Assembly (NCBI GenBank): GCA_964436005.1
Contig: CAYTBK010000001.1
Location: 47,687-111,686 of the forward strand
Reading direction: 5' to 3'
Source of the DNA: JAGNHB01 sp964436005
GTDB lineage: Bacteria; Acidobacteriota; JAAYUB01
Length of the DNA: 64,000 nt
The notes under the pieces: generated by a model
What the model was told of the DNA's origin: nothing
Databases searched by the model: none
What the model saw: the letters and a program-made list of their open reading frames with translations, nothing else
Part shown: positions 1 to 8,068 of the stretch, piece by piece
How the letters are laid out: each line of letters begins with the position of its first letter
Position numbering within the stretch: the stretch's first letter is position 1
Made by a program: the position numbers and the translations under genes

Positions 1-1366
1 TGCCCGGCGGGAACAATTGCCGTACTCTCCGGAGTAAGATTATTTTCGGCAACAGACGGAACCAAATGAAATCCAAGAAGTAAAGGAAATTGGCCACTGC
101 TCGCGGATAATGCTGGACATAGTGGAGGCGGCGCAGTTCGCAAGGCTGGAAATTGCCCAGGAAAACTCCTCCGGGAACAAGCTTCCGATGGACTTCCCGC
201 AAGTACCGGTTGAGATCCCGCTGGGTATTGAGGCGGTGCCGGTTCATGAAGAACTCCATGGTCCCGTCAGGCATTACCTCGACATTGTAGGGATTGCTGG
301 AGTCAAGAACCTCGGCCCGTACGATATCTACGGATTCGATGTCCACCGTTCGTTGCACAAAGGCCATGATCTCGGGACAATCCTTCAGGTAAATATGTTT
401 CATCTTTTCGGCAAACTGGGGGGAGGCTGAATCACGTTTCTCGAAGCGGACGGGGCCGGCGAAGGCTGCCATATGCTGGGTGACAAGCACATCTACCTTC
501 GCCGCTTCCGCCAGCTCCGGTACGCGGAAAATAGAGCCGAGCTTCTCGCCTGGTTTCCCGAAAACGTAATAAAGGGTGACGAAGGCGAGTTCCAACACAG
601 CCACGACGAACAAGGGCAGAAGATATCTCCTGGGTGAGGAACCGGTCAGCTTGAAGATATACAAAACTGCAACGCTGCAGCAAAGCACAACGGCCAAACT
701 CTTCACATGGGGATATATCATTTTCAGGCAACTGGATTGCCATTCCAGCCGGAAGTGATGGATCAACAAGCCAGCAAGAAGCCATATGAAATAAACATAA
801 AAAAATGGGATGGCTGAGGGGTGCTCCTCGCCGTTCAGTCCGAATTGGTTGATGTAAGCCAAAGTGTAAAGAGCAGCGAGCGATGACAACTCAAGGCCAA
901 AAAAAGCAAAAGAGAGAAGCCGTTCCCTCCGGCTGACGCCTTCACTGAAAAAAGGGAGGTAATCCCCAGAAAGAAAAAGGATTTCCAACAGCAGATACAG
1001 AGAGAGTGCCCCATAGATGATGAAACGTGAAAGATCGAAGAGATCCGCCACATACAGAAACAGAGAGATCAGGCCCGCCATGTACAGACAACTGGTGACA
1101 AAGGGCGCCAGTTTGTGGCTCTGGCGGCGTTCTTGATCCAAGCGACGGAATTTGTCGCATGCCAGACTGACACTGGCCCAAGCGACAATGTAGACCAACA
1201 TCAACTGTAAATAAGTGAGATCGATGGCTAATTTCTTTTTCTTGAGGCAATGAGTGGCCAGGAAAGCAACGAGGAGAAGGCAGAGGTCCACCAGATACCT
1301 TCGGGCAACCGTTCTGGGTCGGCCTGATGATTGAATGGGTGCCCACGATGGTCGGAGACCCGGCAT
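1..1366 (-). CDS. Membrane-anchored sugar-transferase-like protein, C-terminus cut by window edge
   Basis: An open frame runs leftward without a stop from the ATG at 1366 to the edge, about 455 residues. The start is backed by GGGAG at 1376-1380. Residues 24-265 hold about eight hydrophobic segments. From about residue 290 a soluble domain carries a PGGVFLGNFQPCE stretch followed by YFLDFIWFRLLPK. This layout and the second motif resemble exopolysaccharide sugar transferases in which a degenerate methyltransferase-like domain precedes the catalytic bacterial sugar transferase domain. That catalytic domain would lie beyond the left edge, so the assignment is inference. The expected role is loading the first sugar-phosphate onto undecaprenyl phosphate at the inner membrane. 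It sits just downstream of the O-antigen ligase-like gene on the same strand (gap about 50 bases). Confidence 0.6.
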   Translation of the reverse strand, partial: MPGLRPSWAPIQSSGRPRTVARRYLVDLCLLLVAFLATHCLKKKKLAIDLTYLQLMLVYIVAWASVSLACDKFRRLDQERRQSHKLAPFVTSCLYMAGLISLFLYVADLFDLSRFIIYGALSLYLLLEILFLSGDYLPFFSEGVSRRERLLSFAFFGLELSSLAALYTLAYINQFGLNGEEHPSAIPFFYVYFIWLLAGLLIHHFRLEWQSSCLKMIYPHVKSLAVVLCCSVAVLYIFKLTGSSPRRYLLPLFVVAVLELAFVTLYYVFGKPGEKLGSIFRVPELAEAAKVDVLVTQHMAAFAGPVRFEKRDSASPQFAEKMKHIYLKDCPEIMAFVQRTVDIESVDIVRAEVLDSSNPYNVEVMPDGTMEFFMNRHRLNTQRDLNRYLREVHRKLVPGGVFLGNFQPCELRRLHYVQHYPRAVANFLYFLDFIWFRLLPKIILLRRVRQLFPPG

Positions 1367-1417
1367 GCTATACTTTCTCCCTTTTCATTGACAGATTGGA
1401 TGCGGAAATCTGCTCAC

Positions 1418-2746
1418 TCAGTTGCTGGCCTGCGCAGCGGAACAAGCCTGGCCTTCGTCCCGGGAAGCGTCTTTTCCCGCCCAGACTGCATGGGAAACGG
1501 CAGCACCCAAAAGCATAAAGAATATCGGCACGGTGACGGGGTTCGAATCCATCAGGGTATTCGCACCATTGAATACCAGCAGACCGATCAGAAAAATGAA
1601 AAAACTGAAAACTGTGTCCTTGCCCATTGCCAACTTTCCACGCGGCCAAGAGCACTGCAGGATTTTCCCAAAAAATACCATCATGACAGCAAACCCTATG
1701 ATTCCTGTCTGATAAAGAATGGTCACGTAATAGTTATGCGATGTTCCATAGACGGAACGCACATAGTGCCCCTTCAGGTCGTATATCTTGAACTCCTTCA
1801 TCTGCCTACCCCACCCACAACCAAGGATGGGGTATTTCGACCACTCCCGCAGGGTAGCCACGGTGCGTCCGACACGTATTCCCAAATTGGTGTTAAAGAA
1901 CGATCTTCTTCCGGATACTGTGTCTTTCGTCTCAGCGATCCTCTTCTTGTAAAGTTGGTTCACCGAAGGTAAGAACATCGCAAGGGAAATGGCAGTCACC
2001 AGCAGTAGGGTCAGACCCGCACCGTAAAGAACCCGTTTGCGAACGGCCTTTTCCGCCCGGATACCATATCCACAGACCAGAAGGATCATGATACCGAAAA
2101 CGACAATGGTGCTCCTATGCTGGCTTCCGATAATTCCCGCCAGGGAAGCGGCGAGAAATGGGGACGCGCTGAGGAAGCGGCGGCGGCGTACCGCCACGGA
2201 GACGAACTCGAAGACGAAGACCAGGCAGCAGAGAACCGCGGTGCCATGATTCACGAGCATGAAGTAGGAGGCGGGAATGCTGACCCCCCGGAAATAGACG
2301 GTGGCAGGATTGGTTCCGGCCAAAGCGAGGCAGAACAGGCCGTAAAGCACAGAGATCAGGACATGGAACCGCACGGCCCAAACCAGCCATTTCACATCCT
2401 CTCGTTCGATGACACACACCAACCCAGCCAAAAAGAGGAGTGGGTAGATGAAAAGGTTGCGGAAACGGTCCAGGATAGCCAACAGGCTACTTTCTTGGAT
2501 ATAACGAGCGCATAGCATCAGGAAAGTGTAATAGACCAGAAGGACGGCAAAGACGAGCAACCAGGGCCTGGCCCGGTCCCTAGTTTCCTTCTGTCGCAAG
2601 CAGACCGCGGCAAAGCCCAGGAGGGCCAGGACAAAAAAATCCGAAAGATAGAGTTTGATTCCGACTTCAAACAGGCAGTTGCTCAGAAGGGTATTGAGCA
2701 AAAGAAAAAAAACAAGGAAGAAGCCTGCCCGCTGCATTGGCCGCAT
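1418..2746 (-). CDS. O-antigen ligase / polysaccharide polymerase family membrane protein
   Basis: 442 residues with about ten to twelve hydrophobic segments. In the middle is SQHRST, an arginine-containing motif that opens a transmembrane segment. After it comes a large hydrophilic loop (about residues 265-345) with GCGWG and a later SHNYYV, the layout of the Wzy_C/O-antigen ligase superfamily. Members join or polymerise lipid-linked glycans on the periplasmic face of the inner membrane. Ligase (WaaL) and polymerase (Wzy) cannot be told apart from this sequence. Two ATGs lie close together (2746 and 2737), and neither has a strong ribosome site. The neighbouring sugar-transferase-like gene and the lyase gene support a role in exopolysaccharide assembly. 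Confidence 0.82.
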   Translation of the reverse strand: MRPMQRAGFFLVFFLLLNTLLSNCLFEVGIKLYLSDFFVLALLGFAAVCLRQKETRDRARPWLLVFAVLLVYYTFLMLCARYIQESSLLAILDRFRNLFIYPLLFLAGLVCVIEREDVKWLVWAVRFHVLISVLYGLFCLALAGTNPATVYFRGVSIPASYFMLVNHGTAVLCCLVFVFEFVSVAVRRRRFLSASPFLAASLAGIIGSQHRSTIVVFGIMILLVCGYGIRAEKAVRKRVLYGAGLTLLLVTAISLAMFLPSVNQLYKKRIAETKDTVSGRRSFFNTNLGIRVGRTVATLREWSKYPILGCGWGRQMKEFKIYDLKGHYVRSVYGTSHNYYVTILYQTGIIGFAVMMVFFGKILQCSWPRGKLAMGKDTVFSFFIFLIGLLVFNGANTLMDSNPVTVPIFFMLLGAAVSHAVWAGKDASRDEGQACSAAQASN

Positions 2747-3142
2747 GTTTCCCGCCGTTAAAATGACTGGTCGCTTCCGGAGCTTTCACCGACCCGCCGG
2801 CGCCGCTCACTTCAGATAATCGGAATGCTACACGAAACCGATACCATGTTCAAGATCAGTATTGAGAATGGGTAAGGTTCATTTTCCATGAGAGGCCTGG
2901 CTGGCGAGCCAATGGGCTTTCACCGGGCTTCCCAGCTCAACCCCACACGCCCCGAAACTCCAACCTGAATTGTCCCCGCTTGCACGTCCCCCCGCCACCG
3001 AGACGCCCGCAACGCGCAATTCCCTTGCGTTTTCAGCCAGGTCTTCGTAGTCTTCCAATGCTGTCGAATGAACGCTCCGAATGTTCTTTTCTCAAGAAAA
3101 CCTGTGTTTCCGACCCTCTATTTCCGCCCGAAGGTAGAAGTG
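2747..3142. other. Intergenic region between divergent polysaccharide genes
   Basis: About 400 bases separate the leftward ligase gene from the rightward lyase gene. It holds the leftward promoter candidate. A weak rightward one, TTGCGT-17-TAGTCT at 3025-3053, could be chance. I see no RNA gene or repeat here. Confidence 0.5.
2825..2853 (-). promoter_or_regulatory. Candidate promoter for the O-antigen ligase gene
   Basis: On the minus strand TTGAAC (2848-2853) is followed after 17 bases by TAGCAT (2825-2830). This would start a transcript about 70-80 bases upstream of the 2746 start and drive both leftward polysaccharide genes. Confidence 0.4.
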
Positions 3143-5620
3143 ATGACCCGTTGCCCGGCCCGATTTTTCCGACGAAAACGTTTCCCTCGGCCCGATACCG
3201 CGAAATCCGCCCTGTCCCATGTCCTCCGGCCATCGCAGCGTTGGTCGGCGCGGATATTGATAGGCCCGCTTTACTTCTGGCTGTTATTGCTGTCCAGCGA
3301 CTCGCCCCTGGCGCAAAGCCTGTTCAACGTGAAGGCGCAAAAGCAGTTGTTCCCCCCGGAGAACCAGGCGGTGACCGTGACGCCACCCGCATTTTCCTGG
3401 GTTCCCGGGAGCGGGGTCGGGGAGTACACGCTGCAACTCTCTCCCTCGCCGGATTTCCTTCCGAAGCGGACGGAAACCTGGACTGGGATCAGACGGCCGG
3501 CTTTTGTCCCCAGCCATCCACTGGCCTCGGGAAAATGGTACTGGAGGGTCGGCGTTCAAGGAGAAAACCGCTTCGGCCCAACCCACTCTTTCATTGTTCC
3601 CAAGAACACAAAGCCGTTCCCTTTCCCCGATTGGGAAAAAGTCATCCGCAGGACTCCCCGCCGACACCCGCGGCTGTTTTTTCCCGGGGCTCGGCTGGCT
3701 CAAGCCAAGCGGTGGGCGAAAACTGACTGGAAAACCGACCTGGACAAGCTGGAATCCCGCTGTCTCAAGGAAATGGGGAGCCCCCTCCCCCCCGAACCCG
3801 GGCCCCCGCCCCCACCAATAGCGTTAGGGCCATGGTCTGTCCAGGTGATCCAAACGACACGCCCCCCCCTGGACCTCATGGAGAACTGCGCGCTCCTCTA
3901 CCTGCTTCGCGGGAACCAGAGGCTGGGGCTTGAAGCTCGGCGCATACTGCTGCACTTCTTCTCGTGGGACCCGGACGGACCCACGAGCCAATCGTCTTTC
4001 GACGAGCCCGGCATGTGGATGATGATGCGCGGGGTACGGACCTATGACTGGACCTTCGACCTGTTCTCGCCAACAGAAAGGGACCGGATCGAAAAAGTGA
4101 TGAAAAGGAGGGCTCGCCAGTTTCTGGAACGCTTGCAGGCCCTCCCTTTCGAAACCAATCCATTCAGCAGCCATGCCGGACGGCTGCCTGGATTCCTGGG
4201 CGAATGCGCCCTGGCCTTCGCCGGCGAATGGCCTGAAGCGCGCCCCTGGTTGGAGTACGCAACACTCCTGTTTTTCACATCGTATCCGGCCTGGGGCGGG
4301 GACGAGGGGGGCTGGCAGGAAGGCCCCCACTACTGGAACGCTTATATGTCCTTTGCGTTGCACTACATTGTCGCCCTGCGCAATGCGACCGGCGTCAACC
4401 TGGCCAGAAAACCGTTCTTTGCCCAAACGCCCTTCTATGCGTTGTACACGGCCCCCCCCTACCGCCAGTTCAGCCCTTTCGGCGACACTTCGGAACGAAC
4501 GTCCTTCGGCAGCGTAATGTACGCATTTTCCTCTCTTCTCCGAAACCCACACTTACGTTGGTACGCTGAACACGAGCATACGGCTTTCGGGTCGGACCTG
4601 TTGAGTCTGGCCACCTGGAATCCAGGTTTAACCGCTCGCACACCGATAGAGTTGCCACCGGCCCGGTTGTTTTCGGACGTGGGTCTCGCTTCGATCCACA
4701 CGGCTCTGGGCGATGGAGAGCAAGACATCCACTTCCTGTTGCGCAGCAGCCCCTACGGCAGCGTAAGCCACGGACACGCGGATCAGAACGCCTTTGCCCT
4801 GGAAGCCTTCGGCCGCGGCCTGGCGATTGCCACCGGATATTACCCATGGTATGGGTCCCCGCACCACGACCGATGGACCCGCTCCACCCGGGCCGTCAAC
4901 AGTCTGCTGGTCGACGGGGAAGGGCAAGCAGCCAGGAGTTGGAAAGCCCAGGGCCGGATCACGGCCTTCGCGTCGACGGACGGCTACGATTATGTGGCCG
5001 GCGAGGCGGCCTCGGCGTATGCAGGGAAGCTGAAGCGTTTCCGACGGCAAGTGGTTCACCTCCGTCCTGGTGTGTTCGTCCTCCTGGACGAGGTCCAGGC
5101 CAAGGAGCCCGCCCGTTTCCAGTGGCTGTTGCATGCCTGCCACGAGATGCAGGTGCGGGAAGGCGAAAGGAGGATTCTCGTCCGCAACGACCCGGCAGCG
5201 ATGGAAGTGATCCTTCTGGAGCCTGGAGAACTGACGTTCACGCAGACCAACCGCTATATGCCGGAACCGGAATTGCCTCCTGGCAGCTGGGAAAACACCT
5301 GGCACCTTCAGGCGGAAACCGTCCCCCGCTCTTCGACAGGGCGGTTCCTGGCGGTGCTGCTCGTCCACCGCGTAGGGGAAGAACAGAATATGCCCCAGGT
5401 TTCGCCCCTGATTGCGACCGGCGGCAGTGGCGCCATCCTGCGTTATCCATCCGGGAAAACGGACCTGGTTCTATTTCGAACAGGACCGGAAGTTCGCGGA
5501 ATCCAGCATGAGGGCATCCAGACTTCGGCGGAGGTTTACGCGGAGGGAAGGGATGAAACGGGCGCCCTCTGTCGAAAGTTCACCTTCCCGCAAAACGAAG
5601 GACGCGATGAAACCCGGTAA
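3143..5620 (+). CDS. Heparinase II/III-like polysaccharide lyase with DUF4962-type N-terminus
   Basis: Predicted 825-residue exported protein. An ATG at 3068 would add 25 residues but has no ribosome site, whereas 3143 has AAGG eight bases upstream. A basic stretch and a hydrophobic segment (LYFWLLLLSS) near residues 45-60 look like a long signal or anchor. An Ig-like region (VTVTPPAFSWVPG) follows, then an alpha/alpha-toroid with Trp- and Tyr-rich helices. The C-terminal half has SHGHADQNAFALEAFGRGLA, the heparinase II/III signature with a probable catalytic His, and a beta-sandwich to the end. Such enzymes cleave uronic-acid-containing polysaccharides by beta-elimination. In a biosynthesis locus the likely role is trimming or releasing the nascent exopolysaccharide. 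The substrate is unknown. It overlaps the next gene by 14 bases. Confidence 0.82.
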   Translation: MTRCPARFFRRKRFPRPDTAKSALSHVLRPSQRWSARILIGPLYFWLLLLSSDSPLAQSLFNVKAQKQLFPPENQAVTVTPPAFSWVPGSGVGEYTLQLSPSPDFLPKRTETWTGIRRPAFVPSHPLASGKWYWRVGVQGENRFGPTHSFIVPKNTKPFPFPDWEKVIRRTPRRHPRLFFPGARLAQAKRWAKTDWKTDLDKLESRCLKEMGSPLPPEPGPPPPPIALGPWSVQVIQTTRPPLDLMENCALLYLLRGNQRLGLEARRILLHFFSWDPDGPTSQSSFDEPGMWMMMRGVRTYDWTFDLFSPTERDRIEKVMKRRARQFLERLQALPFETNPFSSHAGRLPGFLGECALAFAGEWPEARPWLEYATLLFFTSYPAWGGDEGGWQEGPHYWNAYMSFALHYIVALRNATGVNLARKPFFAQTPFYALYTAPPYRQFSPFGDTSERTSFGSVMYAFSSLLRNPHLRWYAEHEHTAFGSDLLSLATWNPGLTARTPIELPPARLFSDVGLASIHTALGDGEQDIHFLLRSSPYGSVSHGHADQNAFALEAFGRGLAIATGYYPWYGSPHHDRWTRSTRAVNSLLVDGEGQAARSWKAQGRITAFASTDGYDYVAGEAASAYAGKLKRFRRQVVHLRPGVFVLLDEVQAKEPARFQWLLHACHEMQVREGERRILVRNDPAAMEVILLEPGELTFTQTNRYMPEPELPPGSWENTWHLQAETVPRSSTGRFLAVLLVHRVGEEQNMPQVSPLIATGGSGAILRYPSGKTDLVLFRTGPEVRGIQHEGIQTSAEVYAEGRDETGALCRKFTFPQNEGRDETR

Positions 5621-6368
5621 AAATACCGTCTGGAACCGAATCAGGCGCAAGTTGTCACGGTGGATCGCTTGCGATCCCCGCGTGGAGCAGTTTTTCACCC
5701 TGCCGTTTCGGTTCTTCGATCAACGCGGCTATATTGTCAACGAAAGAATCATCGAGATGCCGTTCATCTTCTCGGAATTGGGCGCCAGGCCAGGGAAACT
5801 CAAGATTCTGGATGTCGGTTGCACGAACAGTTGGTTGTCCATCTCCCTGGCTTCTTTGGGTCACGAGGTCTACGGAGTCGATATGCGCTCATATTCGTTT
5901 TCTCACCCGAATCTGGTGTTCTTTCAAGGGGATGTGCTGAATCTGAAAGAAACCGGCTTCGACGCCGTTGTCGCCCTGTCGACCCTGGAACATGTGGGCC
6001 TGGGCGCCTATGGTGAAGAAAAAGGAAACGCGACGCTGGAACTTGTGCTGGACAAACTCCACCATGCGCTTCTGCCTTCCGGAAGATTGCTGATCACCGT
6101 CCCGGCTGGGCAGCCGGAGTCGGACTCATTCCAGAGGACCTTCGCCCCGGAGGAGATCGAGGGGATCGTTAGCGCTCACAACTTTCATCTCCTGACCGGA
6201 CGGTACTTCCGCAGGCACGAGAATGTCCGGTGGACCCCCTGCACTGCTGACGAAATCCTCTGCATGTCCAACCGCAGGAAGCCAGGGCAGACGGAAAGCA
6301 TCGGGTCCAACGGGGTCGCCTGTTTAATGTTCCAGAAAAAGGCCTCCCACCCGGACGTCCAGACCTGA
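5607..6368 (+). CDS. Class I SAM-dependent methyltransferase of the polysaccharide locus
   Basis: 253 residues. The ATG at 5607 has AAGGA at 5598-5602 and lies inside the end of the lyase gene, which suggests translational coupling. The frame is open further upstream to 5412, but that part only shadows the lyase gene. Motif I is LDVGCTNSWLSI, lacking the usual GxGxG; this DVGC-xxS variant is common in methyltransferases of glycan loci. VYGVDMRSY (motif II) and a motif III-like stretch ending in ALSTLEHVGLG follow. The probable substrate is a sugar or glycan end, by context only. Confidence 0.75.
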   Translation: MKPGKNTVWNRIRRKLSRWIACDPRVEQFFTLPFRFFDQRGYIVNERIIEMPFIFSELGARPGKLKILDVGCTNSWLSISLASLGHEVYGVDMRSYSFSHPNLVFFQGDVLNLKETGFDAVVALSTLEHVGLGAYGEEKGNATLELVLDKLHHALLPSGRLLITVPAGQPESDSFQRTFAPEEIEGIVSAHNFHLLTGRYFRRHENVRWTPCTADEILCMSNRRKPGQTESIGSNGVACLMFQKKASHPDVQT

Positions 6369-6409
6369 GAACATCTTGAATACTGCTGTAAACAAGCCCT
6401 GGGGCCGGC

Positions 6410-7081
6410 TCAGCGCCAGACCAGCAGCCAGACGAAGCGCACGATCAACCAGGCGCTCAGCAGGGTGATGGCCAGGTTGGTCAGCCGGGCCCGGAGGGTC
6501 TTGTCCCGGGTCAGGCCGTACGAGGAGTAGGAGGCCACGATCTCGTCCACGGAGCGGCGCCCCGCGAAGACGTCGTAGAACACCTTCGCGTAGACGAGGA
6601 AGGACACGACGACGAAGAACGTCAGCGCGACGAGGGCCTCCGCCTTGGCCGCCTCCACCCGGAAGGCGTAGAAGACGAACACGCCCATCTCCACGGCCAG
6701 GGTCGCCTTGCCCCAGTAGTTCGGGGTGATGGGCAGGCGGGCCCGCCGCGTGATGGCCACGCCCCCGGCGGCGATGAGGACGTCCTTGGCCAGCAGCATG
6801 GCCAGGGCCCAGGCCGGGAAGCCGCTGTAGACCACCAGGGCCACGCTGAGCGCGAGCACGCATACTTTGTCCGCCGCCGGGTCGAGCAGTTTGCCCACGT
6901 CCGACTGGGCGTGGAGGAGCCGGGCCAGGAACCCGTCCAGGAAGTCGCTCAGGGCGATGACGACGAGCCAGACCGCCAGAATGGTGTCCTGCCGGGCGGC
7001 CATGGCGTGGATGACGAAGGGGATGGCGGCGATGCGGACGAGCGTCACCGCGTTGGGCAGGGTGAACAGGTTCCCGCTCAC
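6410..7081 (-). CDS. pgsA: CDP-alcohol phosphatidyltransferase, PgsA-like
   Basis: 223-residue membrane enzyme. The full CDP-alcohol phosphatidyltransferase signature is present: D49-G50, A53-R54, G63, D67 and D71. The aspartates bind metal and catalyse exchange of CMP for an alcohol. The best match is CDP-diacylglycerol--glycerol-3-phosphate 3-phosphatidyltransferase, the committed step to phosphatidylglycerol. The C-terminal 60 residues are longer than in a minimal PgsA and end in a hydrophobic, Trp-rich helix. The start is GTG at 7081, overlapping the upstream stop as GTGA, with AAGGGG about eight bases upstream. Substrate assignment within the family is by similarity only. Confidence 0.78.
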   Translation of the reverse strand: MSGNLFTLPNAVTLVRIAAIPFVIHAMAARQDTILAVWLVVIALSDFLDGFLARLLHAQSDVGKLLDPAADKVCVLALSVALVVYSGFPAWALAMLLAKDVLIAAGGVAITRRARLPITPNYWGKATLAVEMGVFVFYAFRVEAAKAEALVALTFFVVVSFLVYAKVFYDVFAGRRSVDEIVASYSSYGLTRDKTLRARLTNLAITLLSAWLIVRFVWLLVWR

Positions 7082-8064
7082 CGGATCAACCCCTTGTCGC
7101 GCATGGTCTTCAGCATGCTGAGCACGACGTAGGAACACCGCGGGACCTCTTCCAGGAGGGTCCGCAAGGTTGCCCCCTCCCCGATCTTCATCCAGATCAT
7201 GAGCGCGATGTCCAGGGTCTTTTCGTCCGGCCATTTCAGGGTGTTCCGGCACGGCTGGAACACGTAGGAGGGGTCGGCGATCTCCTTGAGGATGACCTTG
7301 CACTCGTCCTTCAGCCGCATGGCCTCCAGGAGCAGGTTCATGGGCGACCGCTCGATGGGGCAGGTGCAGGCCTCCTCGTTCACGTCCTCCCCGCGGAAGG
7401 TGAAGACCCCGGAAATGTCGTCGTGGAAGATCTGGTAGAAGGCGTCTTCCCCTTCCAGCTTGCCCATGCGCGCCGTCAGGACGCGCCCCTCGGAGAAGAC
7501 CACCTCCGACTGCGGCCCTTCGGGCATCTCGATGAGCATGATGCCGCTCTGGCCCGTGTTGATGAGGGTCTGCATAACCGTGGCCAGGTCGAAGAAGTGC
7601 AGGCTGCCCTGGAGTTCCTTGCGGTGCTCCTCCACGACGATCTGCCGGTCGGCGTGCTCGAGCCGGAACGCCAGGATCTCGCAGAGCCGACGCAGGAACA
7701 GCGGGTTTTCCTGCAGCAGCTCCTCGTACAGCTCGGCCGGGATCTCCAGCACCTCGGCGGCCTGCGGGACGCGCACCGACGCCGAGCGCGGCCGCCCCGT
7801 GATCAGGGCCATCTCGCCGAAACACTCCCCCTTGGACAGGTAAGCCACGATGGACGGCTGCCGGATCTCCTTCTTGTGTTTCTGGATCTCCACCACCCCG
7901 GTGCGGATGATGTAGAACTGGAAGGAAGTCTCCCCGTCGTGGAAGATGAACTCGCCCGGGCCGTAGCTCTTCAGCAGGCCCTCGTCGTAGACCCGCTGGA
8001 TGAGTGAGTCCGGCATCCCCTTGAACAGTTCCGACTCCTTGAGAAAGCGGGTTTCTTCGGGCAT
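7078..8064 (-). CDS. Cyclic-nucleotide-binding and DUF4388 (PATAN) regulatory protein
   Basis: 328-residue soluble protein. Residues 10-125 form a CRP-like cyclic-nucleotide-binding domain with the phosphate-binding cassette GECFGEMALITGRPRSASV (79-97), including the Glu and Arg that contact cyclic nucleotide. Residues 152-255 (GSLHFFDLATVMQTL onward) match DUF4388/PATAN, an adaptor domain common in Myxococcota and Acidobacteriota signalling proteins. The C-terminus is a short helical, winged-helix-like region. No enzymatic output is visible, so it is probably a cAMP/cGMP-responsive adaptor. It is coupled to the downstream phospholipid synthase by a 4-base overlap and follows aspS after only four bases. 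Confidence 0.82.
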   Translation of the reverse strand: MPEETRFLKESELFKGMPDSLIQRVYDEGLLKSYGPGEFIFHDGETSFQFYIIRTGVVEIQKHKKEIRQPSIVAYLSKGECFGEMALITGRPRSASVRVPQAAEVLEIPAELYEELLQENPLFLRRLCEILAFRLEHADRQIVVEEHRKELQGSLHFFDLATVMQTLINTGQSGIMLIEMPEGPQSEVVFSEGRVLTARMGKLEGEDAFYQIFHDDISGVFTFRGEDVNEEACTCPIERSPMNLLLEAMRLKDECKVILKEIADPSYVFQPCRNTLKWPDEKTLDIALMIWMKIGEGATLRTLLEEVPRCSYVVLSMLKTMRDKGLIR

Positions 8065-8068
8065 TTTC

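Noticed and set aside
432..1053. Small leftward frames at 432-785 and 835-1053
   Set aside because: They are out-of-frame pieces within the larger leftward membrane-protein frame that runs from 1366 to the window edge.
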